A stretch of 64,000 bases of DNA from Thiomicrorhabdus sp. Lineage in GTDB: Bacteria; Pseudomonadota; Gammaproteobacteria; Thiomicrospirales; Thiomicrospiraceae. Shown one piece after another: positions 1 through 9,168 of the stretch (positions within the stretch are counted from its first letter, which is position 1; the number at the start of each line of letters is the position of its first letter). The DNA is taken from NCBI RefSeq assembly GCF_963662555.1, contig NZ_OY759719.1, forward strand, positions 310,001-374,000. The letters are read 5' to 3'. Under the pieces are notes generated by a model. That model saw only the letters and a list, made by a program, of their open reading frames with translations. It searched no databases and had not been told where the DNA came from. A program made the translations under genes and the position numbers.

Positions 1-1
1 A

Positions 2-580
2 GAAAACACAAACACCGATGAGGCTATAGCTAGTACTAAAAAAATTACTGGCTCAGGAGATTACTCCGAATATGGTTACTGGCTAAACGAAGATAGTCTT
101 ACAGTTGATGATGTTTGGGCAGACGGCACACCACAAACCTCTACATCATTAATTGAAAGTTATATTGGAACCAGTGCAAAAGCCAATTATCACGGAAACG
201 TATTTGCTGTTAATCAAAATAACCAAATGACTCAAGGAACCATTAATTTTGATCTTGACTTCAGCCGGGGTGACACTTCAGTTCAAGGTAATTTTGATTA
301 TACCGTTGATAAAGGTGGAGCGAGTGAAACTCGTTGGGATTCTCAATTTGAAGGCGGTGTAACAAAAGAAGGCTTTAGTATTAATACGTTTACTGAAAAC
401 CCAGCTTCTGATGTAACAGGCATAACCGGTAATTTAGATGGCACTTTTTATGGTCCAAATGGTGAAGAAATAGCTGGCACACTTAACCTATCAGGACAAA
501 ACCAAGTGACTGGTGAAACAGAAAACTCTCTAGGTAGTTATAACGCCATTAATACCCGTCCTGACGGCATACAACCTTAA
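2..580 (+). CDS. C-terminal part of a surface beta-barrel-like protein (5' end outside window)
   Basis: The frame is open from the first bases of the window to a TAA at 580, so the gene starts upstream; an internal ATG at 227 is probably not the real start. The visible 192 residues are rich in G, N, T, S and D and show alternating beta-strand patterning. The ending (GTFYGPNGEEIAGTLNLSG) resembles the C-terminal barrel of TbpB-like lipoproteins, in which a GxFYGPxAxExAG pattern is common. A CHASE2 cyclase gene follows after 19 bp. FecR-domain proteins often precede CHASE2 cyclases, so the missing N-terminus may be FecR-like; that is inference. Exact function unknown. Confidence 0.55.
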   Translation, partial: ENTNTDEAIASTKKITGSGDYSEYGYWLNEDSLTVDDVWADGTPQTSTSLIESYIGTSAKANYHGNVFAVNQNNQMTQGTINFDLDFSRGDTSVQGNFDYTVDKGGASETRWDSQFEGGVTKEGFSINTFTENPASDVTGITGNLDGTFYGPNGEEIAGTLNLSGQNQVTGETENSLGSYNAINTRPDGIQP

Positions 581-599
581 TAAGAAGCTGGAAAATAGA

Positions 600-2792
600 G
601 TGAATAAAAAGCACCTATCTGCCCTTTTACTGAGTGTAGTAGGTGCTTTTTTTATGGCTATAGTTTCGGTATTTTCGCCCCCACAATTACAAACTTTAGA
701 TAACTCACTCAGAGATATCTTTTTTCAAATTCGCGGTCCTATAGCCACAACTAATAATGTTGTCATTGTAGATATAGATGAAAAAAGCCTTAAAGCTTTT
801 GGCCAATGGCCCTGGGAACGTAATCTTGTTGCCAAATTATTAAACCAGCTTAGCCAAGATGGTGCTGGCATCATTGGACTTGATATGGTTTTTTCAGAAC
901 AAGACAAAACCTCACCCTCTTACTTAAACCATAAATATCAATTGGGCTTAAATAACCCGCAAAATAACGACCAAGTTCTTGCAAAAGCTTTAGAAGAAAC
1001 GCCTACTATTCTCGGTTACGTTTTTTTAATGAATGAACCTACCCCGCAAATCAGCATGCCACCATTACCAGCGATAATCATAGAAAAAAACAGCGCTTCA
1101 CACTCCTTTTTACCTAAACCAGAAGGGGTATTACCCAACATTTCAATTCTTCAAAACAGTGCTTACAGTAGTGGTTTTTTTAACAATTTACCAGATCCAT
1201 CAGGCATGGTAAGAAGCGTACCTTTGGTGATGAAGTATCAAAATCAAATCTATCCATCCATTGCTTTAGAGATGCTTAGAATTGCTAATCAAAGTCAAAC
1301 GATTGAAGTCAAAACTTCCGAAACAGGGGTAGATTTTGTAAAAATTGGCCAAACTAAGATTCCAACCAATCGTCATGGTCAACTTTTTTTAAATTTTAGG
1401 GGGCCTGGTCATACCTTTACATACATTAGTGCGGCTGACATTATTAACGGCAATTACAATAAAAGCCTGGTAAACGGCAAGTGGATAATTATTGGTACAT
1501 CTGCAAGCGGAATACTAGATTTAAGAGCCACCCCTTTTGATAATGCTTATCCTGGTGTAGAAGCCCACGCTACGGTGATCGATAATATTCTGAAGGGCGA
1601 TATCATCTCTAAACCAAATTGGATTGATGGCTTAGATTTAATCATTGCCGTGGCCATTTTTTTAGTGAGTTTTTTGCTGTTTACTTACCTAAGTGCTTTT
1701 TATCTTATTGTGTTTTTTATTACCGGCTTTATTGCGCTGTATTTTTACCTCAGCACAATGCTATTTACTGAAGGATTAATCCTCAATATTCTTAACCCTT
1801 TTTTGGCACTCATTTTTGCTTTAGTACTCTCAACATTATTTAATTACTTTTTTGAAACTCGCCAAAAAAACCTTATTAAAACCAAACTGGCCAGCAAGGT
1901 GAGTTCATCGGTTATGAGCGAAATCCTAAAAAATGAAAGTACCAAAATCATGCAAGGGCAGACCCGAGAAATAACAATTTTCTTTTCTGACATTAGAGGC
2001 TTCACCCACCTTTCAGAAATCATGCCTAATCCACAAGCGTTAATACAGTTTTTAAACACTTACACTTCTGGGATGAGCGATATCATTATCAAAAACCAAG
2101 GTACGATTGATAAGTATATTGGCGATGCCATTATGGCTTATTGGAATGCTCCCAACCAACTAAAAAATCATGCCGACATTGCTCTTAAAGCGAGTTTGCA
2201 ACAACTTAATGCCTTACAAGCACTCAATCAAAAAATCAAACAAGACCCTTTATTTAAACCAATCACAGACTATTGCAAAAAACAGCACATTGAGCCTATA
2301 ACCATTGGTATTGGATTAAATACAGGTGAGGCGGTTGTTGGTGAAATGGGTACCACAGGCAGAAGCGACTACACGGCAATTGGTGACACCGTTAATATTG
2401 GCTCTAGACTTGAATCTTTATGTAAATATTATGGCTCTGAGTTAACTATTTCTGGGCAAACCAAACAAGCTCTTACTGAAGAATATACCTTTCGATTTTT
2501 AGATAAAGTCACTCTAAAAGGCAAAGAACAGCCTATAGAAATCTGGCAAGTACATAATCAAGGTAAAGCCGATACTAATCTGCATCAAGAGCTCAAAAAA
2601 TATCACCAAGCCATAGAATTATATCAACGAGCCCTGTTTAAAGAGGCTTATCAAGCATTTATGGATTTACAAAATGATAGCACTAGCAGTAATCATAAAA
2701 CTTATGCTATTTACATTAAACGCTGTAAACACTATATTGAACATCCACCTAAAGATTTTAATGGCGTGTTTATCCATAACACCAAATCTTAG
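600..2792 (+). CDS. CHASE2-domain class III adenylate cyclase
   Basis: A 730-residue inner-membrane cyclase predicted to make cAMP from ATP. It starts at GTG. A membrane segment at about 7-27 leads into a periplasmic CHASE2 sensor (about 30-330), then three membrane segments (about 345-362, 366-386, 392-415) and a cytoplasmic cyclase domain (about 455-640). The first metal aspartate is in FSDIRGFT (about 461), the adenine-selecting lysine in DKYIGDAIMAYW (about 503), and a threonine is at the second purine-selecting place in SDYTAIGDTVN (about 587). The Lys/Thr pair fits bacterial class IIIb adenylate rather than guanylate cyclases. A tail after 640 looks helical. A predicted cyclic-nucleotide phosphodiesterase follows 33 bp downstream, so one operon may make and remove the signal. 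Confidence 0.88.
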   Translation: MNKKHLSALLLSVVGAFFMAIVSVFSPPQLQTLDNSLRDIFFQIRGPIATTNNVVIVDIDEKSLKAFGQWPWERNLVAKLLNQLSQDGAGIIGLDMVFSEQDKTSPSYLNHKYQLGLNNPQNNDQVLAKALEETPTILGYVFLMNEPTPQISMPPLPAIIIEKNSASHSFLPKPEGVLPNISILQNSAYSSGFFNNLPDPSGMVRSVPLVMKYQNQIYPSIALEMLRIANQSQTIEVKTSETGVDFVKIGQTKIPTNRHGQLFLNFRGPGHTFTYISAADIINGNYNKSLVNGKWIIIGTSASGILDLRATPFDNAYPGVEAHATVIDNILKGDIISKPNWIDGLDLIIAVAIFLVSFLLFTYLSAFYLIVFFITGFIALYFYLSTMLFTEGLILNILNPFLALIFALVLSTLFNYFFETRQKNLIKTKLASKVSSSVMSEILKNESTKIMQGQTREITIFFSDIRGFTHLSEIMPNPQALIQFLNTYTSGMSDIIIKNQGTIDKYIGDAIMAYWNAPNQLKNHADIALKASLQQLNALQALNQKIKQDPLFKPITDYCKKQHIEPITIGIGLNTGEAVVGEMGTTGRSDYTAIGDTVNIGSRLESLCKYYGSELTISGQTKQALTEEYTFRFLDKVTLKGKEQPIEIWQVHNQGKADTNLHQELKKYHQAIELYQRALFKEAYQAFMDLQNDSTSSNHKTYAIYIKRCKHYIEHPPKDFNGVFIHNTKS

Positions 2793-2825
2793 GAGATAAA
2801 ACCTATATTTGACGGGAATGAATGA

Positions 2826-5207
2826 ATGATTAAAGTATTGGGTGCCTCGGGATCATTAGATAAAAACAGATCTTGCATCTCATTTCAGCTCAATGATAAA
2901 ACGGTTATTGACGCAGGTAACCTTGTTCGTACATTAGGACAAAATAGCCATACCATTGAACAAGTATTTTTAACTCACGCTCACTTTGATCATATTCTTG
3001 ATTTGCCTTTTTTAATAGAAACGCATTTTGATAAACGCCAAAAACCCTTACAAATTTTTGCTCTAAAGGAAACCTTAGAGATTGTTAAAAATCATGTTTT
3101 TAACGAAATCGTTTGGCCAAAATTTCATGAAATTATTCATCCAATACTAGGCGTTCCTCTACTCACTTTTCATGAAATCGTTTTAGGTGAAACCGTTCAT
3201 ACTCAAAATATCAGCATTACCGCAATCCCAGCTAATCACGTTGCAGGCTCTTGTGGGTATTTAATAAAAAAACATGATACAAGCTGCTTAATTACTGGTG
3301 ATAGTTACATCAACCCAGAAACGGCTCAACTGATTAATCAGGATGAAAGCATAAAAGGCCTGATTATTGATGTCTCTTTTCCGTCTAATCTAGAAAACTT
3401 AGCAAAAGAGAGTAAGCACCTTACCCCAAAAATGCTAAAACAGGTTTTGCAACAAATACAACGCCCTATTTCAGTTTATCCTTATCATTTAAAACCCGCT
3501 TTTGAAGATCAAATTATTGGCGAATTAAACCAATTAGAATTGGCCAATGCTACCATCAGAGTGCTGCAAACTGGAGATGAGCTTATTATTGAAAATAACA
3601 ACATTCAGCTTGTTCATCACTATCAGGCGGTTGAAGAAACCACCACTAATCAGCTGCAATCCTTACTGACTATCGCACAAGCTCTTTCTTCAGAAACAAA
3701 TGTTAATAAACTTTTAGAGCTTATTTTACAAGAGGCGATGAGTTTCTCTCATGCCGATGCGGGCACCTTGTACCAATTATCAGAAGATCAAAACGAACTC
3801 ATTTTTACCGTTGTACAAAACCGTAGTCTTGACATACATATGGGTGGTACGGCTAAACCGATAACTTGGCCTAATTTACCGCTAAAGCTAGAAGATGGCT
3901 CCGCCAACGAGCAGATGGTAGCGACTTACTGTGCCGTACACAAAGAAATCGTGCATATTGCATCCGTGTATGACAATAAAAATTTTAATTTTGAAGGCAC
4001 CAAAAAGTTTGATGCCACTACAGGTTATCACTCAAAATCAATGCTGGTTTTGCCTCTGCTTAACACAAGCCACGAGCTGGTTGGCGTACTTCAATTAATT
4101 AACAAACTTGATGGTACAGGCAAAGATATTGCCTTTACTGAAGCCGATAAACAAAACACATTAGCGTTAGCATCACAGGCCGCTATTTCCCTAACAAATA
4201 GCTTACTCATAAAAGACTTGGAACGGTTATTTGAATCGGTAATTGGCACCATTACCAAAGCATTTGACGAAAAATGTTCATATACTGGTGGACATGTTCG
4301 ACAAGTCGCCGAACTCTCTCAAATTATTGCTCACGGTATTGCTGAAGATAATACCGTTTATAAGGATGTGAATTACGATACTGACGACTTTCATGAAATT
4401 AAAATTGCAGCTTTACTGCATGATGTTGGCAAAATTGCCACGCCAGAATTTATCATGCAAAAGGCCACAAAACTTGAAAAGATTTTTGATCGTATCAATC
4501 TCATTCAAGAGCGTATGGAGATTGCTAAGCGAGATGCCAAAATTGAACTTTTAGAAAGTCAGCTTTTATCTTCAAATAAGACCATTAGCCAAGCTGACTA
4601 TGAGGCTAAAGTAAAACAATTAGATGATGATTTTGCCTTCTTAAAAACCTGCAATAAAGGCATGACATCTCTTAATGATGAGGATATTGCTAGAATTAAG
4701 CAAATCGCTCAACAACACGTCATCATTAATGACCAGGCCCGCCCAATGCTAGATGAAGATGAACAGATTAATCTACTAATACAATCAGGCACATTAAACC
4801 ATGACGAGCGTGAAAAAATCATGGATCATGCACGAGTGTCACTAGAGATTTTAAGTACCCTACCTTTTCCCAAAAAGTATAATCGAGTCGTACATATTGC
4901 AGCCAATCACCACGAAAAACTTGATGGTTCTGGCTACCCCAGAGGCTTAGTAGACTCTCAAATTGTACTAGAAGACCGAATCCTAATCTTAGCCGATCTA
5001 TATGAAGCCCTGTCTTCTCAATATCGCCCTTATAAAGGCCCTAATCCTCTATCAGAAATATTTAAAATTCTTACCTCTATGGCCAATAGTGGCCTTATTG
5101 ATAAGAAGCTTCTTAGATTCTTTTATGAAAGTGGAACTTACAAGCACTACAACAAGTTTCTAAATGAACAGCAAATAGATGATATTGAATTTGTTTTAAA
5201 TGACTAA
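2826..5207 (+). CDS. MBL-fold class II phosphodiesterase-like / GAF / HD-GYP protein
   Basis: A 793-residue cytoplasmic protein with three parts. Residues 1-250 are a metallo-beta-lactamase fold with the zinc motif THAHFDH (about 50-56) and downstream histidines and aspartate (ANHVAG, TGDSY), like class II cAMP phosphodiesterases. Residues about 275-460 are a GAF domain. Residues about 470-790 are HD-GYP with LLHDVGKI (about 530) and HHEKLDGSGYPRG (about 695-707), the metal and signature residues for c-di-GMP hydrolysis. The gap between these motifs is about 170 residues, roughly 100 more than usual, filled by a charged, probably helical insertion. It follows the adenylate cyclase by 33 bp, so joint control of cAMP and c-di-GMP is plausible. 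The start ATG at 2826 overlaps a four-codon mini-ORF at 2822. Confidence 0.85.
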   Translation: MIKVLGASGSLDKNRSCISFQLNDKTVIDAGNLVRTLGQNSHTIEQVFLTHAHFDHILDLPFLIETHFDKRQKPLQIFALKETLEIVKNHVFNEIVWPKFHEIIHPILGVPLLTFHEIVLGETVHTQNISITAIPANHVAGSCGYLIKKHDTSCLITGDSYINPETAQLINQDESIKGLIIDVSFPSNLENLAKESKHLTPKMLKQVLQQIQRPISVYPYHLKPAFEDQIIGELNQLELANATIRVLQTGDELIIENNNIQLVHHYQAVEETTTNQLQSLLTIAQALSSETNVNKLLELILQEAMSFSHADAGTLYQLSEDQNELIFTVVQNRSLDIHMGGTAKPITWPNLPLKLEDGSANEQMVATYCAVHKEIVHIASVYDNKNFNFEGTKKFDATTGYHSKSMLVLPLLNTSHELVGVLQLINKLDGTGKDIAFTEADKQNTLALASQAAISLTNSLLIKDLERLFESVIGTITKAFDEKCSYTGGHVRQVAELSQIIAHGIAEDNTVYKDVNYDTDDFHEIKIAALLHDVGKIATPEFIMQKATKLEKIFDRINLIQERMEIAKRDAKIELLESQLLSSNKTISQADYEAKVKQLDDDFAFLKTCNKGMTSLNDEDIARIKQIAQQHVIINDQARPMLDEDEQINLLIQSGTLNHDEREKIMDHARVSLEILSTLPFPKKYNRVVHIAANHHEKLDGSGYPRGLVDSQIVLEDRILILADLYEALSSQYRPYKGPNPLSEIFKILTSMANSGLIDKKLLRFFYESGTYKHYNKFLNEQQIDDIEFVLND

Positions 5208-5253
5208 AGCTTAAAAAACCTCCTCTTATTATCAAAAATAAATATTCACAATT

Positions 5254-5288
5254 AAGTTTTTGGCTTTTTATATAGTCAAAAACTTTTT
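5254..5288 (+). terminator. Probable rho-independent terminator after the HD-GYP gene
   Basis: A 9-bp stem, AAGTTTTTG (5254-5262) and CAAAAACTT (5277-5285), is followed by a T run. It lies 47 bp after the HD-GYP stop codon. The stem is AT-rich, so it may be weak. Confidence 0.5.
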
Positions 5289-5410
5289 AAAACCCATTTT
5301 TGAAAAAAATTGCTTTATTATGAAAGCAACATTCTATAAAAAATAATTTCCATAATATTTACTTAGTTAAAAATTAGCTTAGTCAAAACCCGTTTTGTTT
5401 AGAGGTAAAC

Positions 5411-6298
5411 GTGTTCAAACTTAAACTCTTTTTAATCATCTTTATTTTATTGCTCTCTGGTTGTAATAACCAACAGCAAGCTCCTCCAATCAAGCTCATT
5501 ACTAACGCCTGGATTGGATACTCTCCCCTTTTCTACGCTAAAGAAAAAGGCTGGTTAAAAGAATCCAATATTCAACTCTCTACCCTAGTCTCTTTAAATG
5601 AAGGCATGATGACCTTTAAGATGGGTGGATTTGATGGAATAACTGGCACCCAGTACGAATACCAAAAACTAAATAGTCAACACTTTGATTTAGTGCCAAT
5701 TATGATGTTTGATCGCTCTAATGGCGGCGACATGGTAATGAGCAATCTTTCGCTCGAAACATTAAAAAATACAACGGGATCGATTGATGTCTATTTAGAG
5801 ACTAATTCAGTAAACTCCGTTATTTTTAAGGACTTCATAAAAACCCACCAATTAGCCAACAAAAGCTTTCATTTTATTAACAAAAATCAACTTAAAATCG
5901 TCACCCATATTAAACAACAAACCATCAATAAACCTACCATTGTAGTGACCTACGTTCCTTATAATTATGAGTTACTTAACAAAGGCTTTAAGGTGCTTGA
6001 ATCAACACGTGCTAATTCAAGCATTATGGTATTAGATGCATTGTTTGTAGATAAAAATGTCCTAAATCAACGTTATAACGATTTTATTGCTCTTAAAATG
6101 ATTATTAACAAGGCAATAAAAAACCTTAAAGAGAATCCTAAAGAATATTATGAAGTGGTTAAATCTTATCTAGAAAATCCAACCTATAATGATTTTAGCC
6201 AAGGCCTTGAGACTATAGAATGGCTTAATGGAGATCTTTCGGACAATATGATTCAAAAGATGAATGAGATTAACTTTCAAACAAGGAATTTAATCTAA
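5411..6298 (+). CDS. NMT1/SsuA-like periplasmic solute-binding lipoprotein
   Basis: A 295-residue predicted lipoprotein starting at GTG behind AGAGGT. A hydrophobic signal ends in the lipobox LLSGC (about residue 18). The mature part has the NMT1/ThiY/SsuA-like pattern of nitrate, sulfonate, taurine or thiamine-precursor binding proteins (NAWIGYSPLFYAKEKGWLKE near residue 32). No ABC permease or ATPase is nearby. The stop codon TAA touches the ATG of a GGDEF-EAL gene with no spacer, so translation is probably coupled. I infer that it senses a ligand for that enzyme rather than feeding a transporter. The ligand cannot be read from sequence. Confidence 0.8.
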   Translation: MFKLKLFLIIFILLLSGCNNQQQAPPIKLITNAWIGYSPLFYAKEKGWLKESNIQLSTLVSLNEGMMTFKMGGFDGITGTQYEYQKLNSQHFDLVPIMMFDRSNGGDMVMSNLSLETLKNTTGSIDVYLETNSVNSVIFKDFIKTHQLANKSFHFINKNQLKIVTHIKQQTINKPTIVVTYVPYNYELLNKGFKVLESTRANSSIMVLDALFVDKNVLNQRYNDFIALKMIINKAIKNLKENPKEYYEVVKSYLENPTYNDFSQGLETIEWLNGDLSDNMIQKMNEINFQTRNLI

Positions 6299-8299
6299 AT
6301 GTTGACGATTAATCGGTTTTTGAGTGTTTTATTTATTTTAACGGTAATGGCGTTATATGGGTCTTTTGTTATTTATTATATGGATGAACAAAATACCAAA
6401 GCTCAAATCATCAATGCCGACTTTAATCGAGTGTTACATGAAACCAGCTATAGCATTACCACTCAGTTAAACAATCTCGATAACATTAATAATTTTAGAG
6501 CTTTGCTTGATCGTAAAGTAGCCCAAAACCATCTAATTTCTGCCCTAGTTATCTCTAGAGGCAAACAGATACAGCTAACAAGTGACCGAGGTATTCGTGA
6601 GCTTCCGGTCGAAACACACAAACACACTAAAAATGAAAATTCTCCCCGTGAAGCCATCTTAAACAATACGGTTCACGAACTTGAATTTGAGGTATATCAA
6701 CAAAACAAAGCCATAAAACTGAGTATTTTATTGTTTGCTAATCAGCCTGAAATAAAAACTTATTTTGCGGATGCTTTGAACCAATATATTATATTTTTTA
6801 TCATTCCAACTCTGATTACCTCTCTGTTTTTATATTGGCTATTACAACTTTTTTTAGTGAAACCTTTAGAAAAACTAAAAAAGTTTGCCTATTATCACGA
6901 TAGAACGCCAGATCCTTTAAAAATCAGAGAATTAGAATCTATTCGCAGTTCAATGCTGCAAACCTTTCAACTGTTAGCTGAAGAAACAAGAGCTCTTTAC
7001 CGTTCAGCAAGAACCGATTCATTAAGTTCTTTACCAAATCGCTATCAATTAAATGAACGACTCGACTGGCTAATAAAAGAATCAGAACGTTCGCAAACAC
7101 CCTTTGCTTACTTATTTTTAGATGTCGATAACTTTAAAAAAATAAACGATACCCTAGGGCATGATGCAGGAGATGAAATTGTCATTAATCTTTCAAACAT
7201 TATGCAAGCTGACCTCAGATCATATGACATCATTGCCCGTGTTGGAGGCGATGAATTTGTCATTATTGTGAGCAAATACCACAACCATATTGAGCTAAAT
7301 CATATTATTGAACGGATTCTTTCACAGATCTCGCAAGATCAAATTGTCCGTAACCAAGTAATTAATGTCTCAGCCAGTATTGGTGTAGCGTTTTACCCTA
7401 AAGATGGAACCGATGGTCAGGCACTGATGAAAAGTGCAGATATTGCTATGTACGAGGCAAAAAAACAGGGTAAAAACCAACATCACTATTTTACCGAAGA
7501 GCTAAACCATAAAATTCAAACAGAGGTTCAGCTAGAGGCTGAGTTACGTCAAGCCATTCAAAATAATGAGTTTGAACTTTACTACCAACCTAAAGTTTCA
7601 ACTGAAACCAAAAGCATAATTGGCTTAGAGTGCTTAATCCGCTGGAACCATCCAACCAAAGGGGTTGTATCTCCATTTGAATTTATTCCTATTGCGGAAC
7701 AAAGCGGTTTAATCATACCCATTGGTGATTGGGTCCTTAAACAAGCTTTACAAAAGCAACTATTGTGGAATAAACGATACAACATAGACTTACCTGTTTC
7801 GATCAATGTCTCAGCCATGCAGTTTAGTCACAAAGAGTTTTTTACAAAACTGCAAACTCTTATTCATACCATTGGTTTTGAACCAAATCGGTTAGATATT
7901 GAAATCACTGAATCTGTATTAATGGAAAACACCGAAAAACATCTTACTACCCTTAAAAAATTAAGAGGTTTAGGTGCAACCGTGTCTCTAGATGATTTTG
8001 GAACGGGTTACTCCTCACTTGCCTATTTAAAAACCTTTCCCATTAATATTTTAAAAATTGATAAATCATTTTTAGGGGATTATGACACCATGTCAGGTGC
8101 CATTTTTATCGAGACTATCGTCAATATGGCTCATAACCTAAAAATTGACGTGATTGCTGAAGGCGTTGAAACCGAGGATCAGTTAGATTATTTAAAAAGC
8201 ATTAAATGTGAAGCATACCAAGGTTATTTGTGCAGCAGACCTCTGCCAGAAAACGAATTTATTGAGTTGGTTCAAAAATCTCTATCAACTCAAACTTAA
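6299..8299 (+). CDS. Membrane GGDEF-EAL cyclic-di-GMP enzyme
   Basis: A 666-residue bifunctional-type protein. A membrane segment at about 8-28, a periplasmic loop of about 130 residues and a second segment at about 160-183 precede the GGDEF domain (RVGGDEFVIIV, about 315-320) and the EAL domain. The diguanylate cyclase signature is intact. In the EAL domain the motif reads ECL (about 443) but keeps its glutamate, and NVSAMQF, EITES, DDFGTGYSS, KIDKSF, AEGVET and QGY are all present, so phosphodiesterase activity is likely. It is fused tail to head with the solute-binding lipoprotein gene upstream, whose product could contact the periplasmic loop. Net activity is not predictable. Confidence 0.9.
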   Translation: MLTINRFLSVLFILTVMALYGSFVIYYMDEQNTKAQIINADFNRVLHETSYSITTQLNNLDNINNFRALLDRKVAQNHLISALVISRGKQIQLTSDRGIRELPVETHKHTKNENSPREAILNNTVHELEFEVYQQNKAIKLSILLFANQPEIKTYFADALNQYIIFFIIPTLITSLFLYWLLQLFLVKPLEKLKKFAYYHDRTPDPLKIRELESIRSSMLQTFQLLAEETRALYRSARTDSLSSLPNRYQLNERLDWLIKESERSQTPFAYLFLDVDNFKKINDTLGHDAGDEIVINLSNIMQADLRSYDIIARVGGDEFVIIVSKYHNHIELNHIIERILSQISQDQIVRNQVINVSASIGVAFYPKDGTDGQALMKSADIAMYEAKKQGKNQHHYFTEELNHKIQTEVQLEAELRQAIQNNEFELYYQPKVSTETKSIIGLECLIRWNHPTKGVVSPFEFIPIAEQSGLIIPIGDWVLKQALQKQLLWNKRYNIDLPVSINVSAMQFSHKEFFTKLQTLIHTIGFEPNRLDIEITESVLMENTEKHLTTLKKLRGLGATVSLDDFGTGYSSLAYLKTFPINILKIDKSFLGDYDTMSGAIFIETIVNMAHNLKIDVIAEGVETEDQLDYLKSIKCEAYQGYLCSRPLPENEFIELVQKSLSTQT

Positions 8300-8314
8300 A
8301 ACTTAAAACTTAAA
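8294..8314 (+). repeat. Short tandem repeat ACTTAAA x3
   Basis: Three head-to-tail copies of the 7-mer ACTTAAA span the stop codon of the GGDEF-EAL gene and the start of the 50-bp convergent intergenic region. Probably simple slippage; no function evident. Confidence 0.6.
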
Positions 8315-8349
8315 CACGCTTTAGTTTTTTAAACTTAGTTTAATTTTCT

Positions 8350-8892
8350 TTACCTCTTTTCAGCCACTTTCGTTTTAACAACGTCTAATAACGTCGTCAA
8401 AATTGTTTCAGTGGCTTCATCAGTTAATACCCCTTGTTGATCAAACTTTTCAAAAGCATTGTTTACCAAAACTTCAGGCTGATTAATAATGGTTGGATTC
8501 AAATATTGCAACATCTGCCTTAAGTGAATTTGAGCCCGTGCCGTACCCATAAAACTTGGACTAGCCCCCACTATGGCAAGTGGTTTACTATCAAAAGGGG
8601 CACTAGGTAAACGTGATAACCAATCAATCGCATTTTTAAGTACACCTGGTACTGAATAGTTATATTCTGGTGTAGCGATAATAATGGCATCCGCGTCTAA
8701 AATTTTAGCTCCAAGTTCTTCTACACTGGCTGGAAACCCTTTTTCATTGATATCTTGATTATAAAAAGGAAAATCACTGTAATCTAACAGCTCAATTTCC
8801 ATATCTGGCAAAGCGAGTTTCTGCATCGCTTTAATCAATCCCGTATTAATAGAGTTGTTTCGCAAACTCCCAGACAAAGCAACTACTTTCAT
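8350..8892 (-). CDS. NADPH-dependent FMN reductase family protein
   Basis: About 180 residues with a flavodoxin-like fold. The N-terminal loop SGSLRNNSIN (about 9-18) fits FMN phosphate binding, and TPEYNYSVPGVLKNAIDWLSR (near residue 77) is the family signature seen in ChrR/YieF-type quinone, chromate and azo reductases. An in-frame GTG lies one codon upstream (8895), but AAGGAG is better spaced (6 nt) for the ATG at 8892. It is convergent with the GGDEF-EAL gene and divergent from the RND efflux genes. Likely a cytoplasmic flavin or quinone reductase; the substrate is not determinable. Confidence 0.85.
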   Translation of the reverse strand: MKVVALSGSLRNNSINTGLIKAMQKLALPDMEIELLDYSDFPFYNQDINEKGFPASVEELGAKILDADAIIIATPEYNYSVPGVLKNAIDWLSRLPSAPFDSKPLAIVGASPSFMGTARAQIHLRQMLQYLNPTIINQPEVLVNNAFEKFDQQGVLTDEATETILTTLLDVVKTKVAEKR

Positions 8893-9015
8893 CACATACT
8901 CCTTTTTCAGTTATTCGTAATGTCTTATTAAAGTATAAGTTGTTTAATAGGGCGACTAAACAACACTTAAAAACAAAACACTATTGACTAAAATAGAACA
9001 ATCTACGCCACCAGC

Positions 9016-9029
9016 TACCAGGCCTGTAA
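9016..9029. repeat. Near copy of the TTACCAGGCCTGGTAA palindrome
   Basis: TACCAGGCCTGTAA lacks one G T pair compared with the full palindrome. It lies 43 bp before a perfect copy, in the FMN reductase/efflux intergenic region. Confidence 0.6.
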
Positions 9030-9071
9030 AAACTGAGTTTTTAGCGCATTTTATTTTACTGTTTTTCAAAA

Positions 9072-9089
9072 TTTACCAGGCCTGGTAAA
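9072..9089. repeat. Perfect 18-bp palindrome TTTACCAGGCCTGGTAAA upstream of the RND operon
   Basis: A perfect inverted repeat centred 88 bp before the efflux adaptor start. It belongs to a palindrome family found throughout the window. Position alone would fit an operator, but the same sequence also occurs inside genes and after stop codons, which argues against an ordinary operator. Confidence 0.85.
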
Positions 9090-9168
9090 AACAGCTCTTA
9101 TTTCATCTTGCATTCTTGCTGATTCAACATAAAATCAATCCATTACTGATATAACTGGATAGCGTCTA

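Noticed and set aside
2822..2833. Four-codon ORF ATG AAT GAT TAA overlapping the start of the HD-GYP gene
   Set aside because: Too short to support as a gene; most likely chance overlap with the real ATG at 2826.
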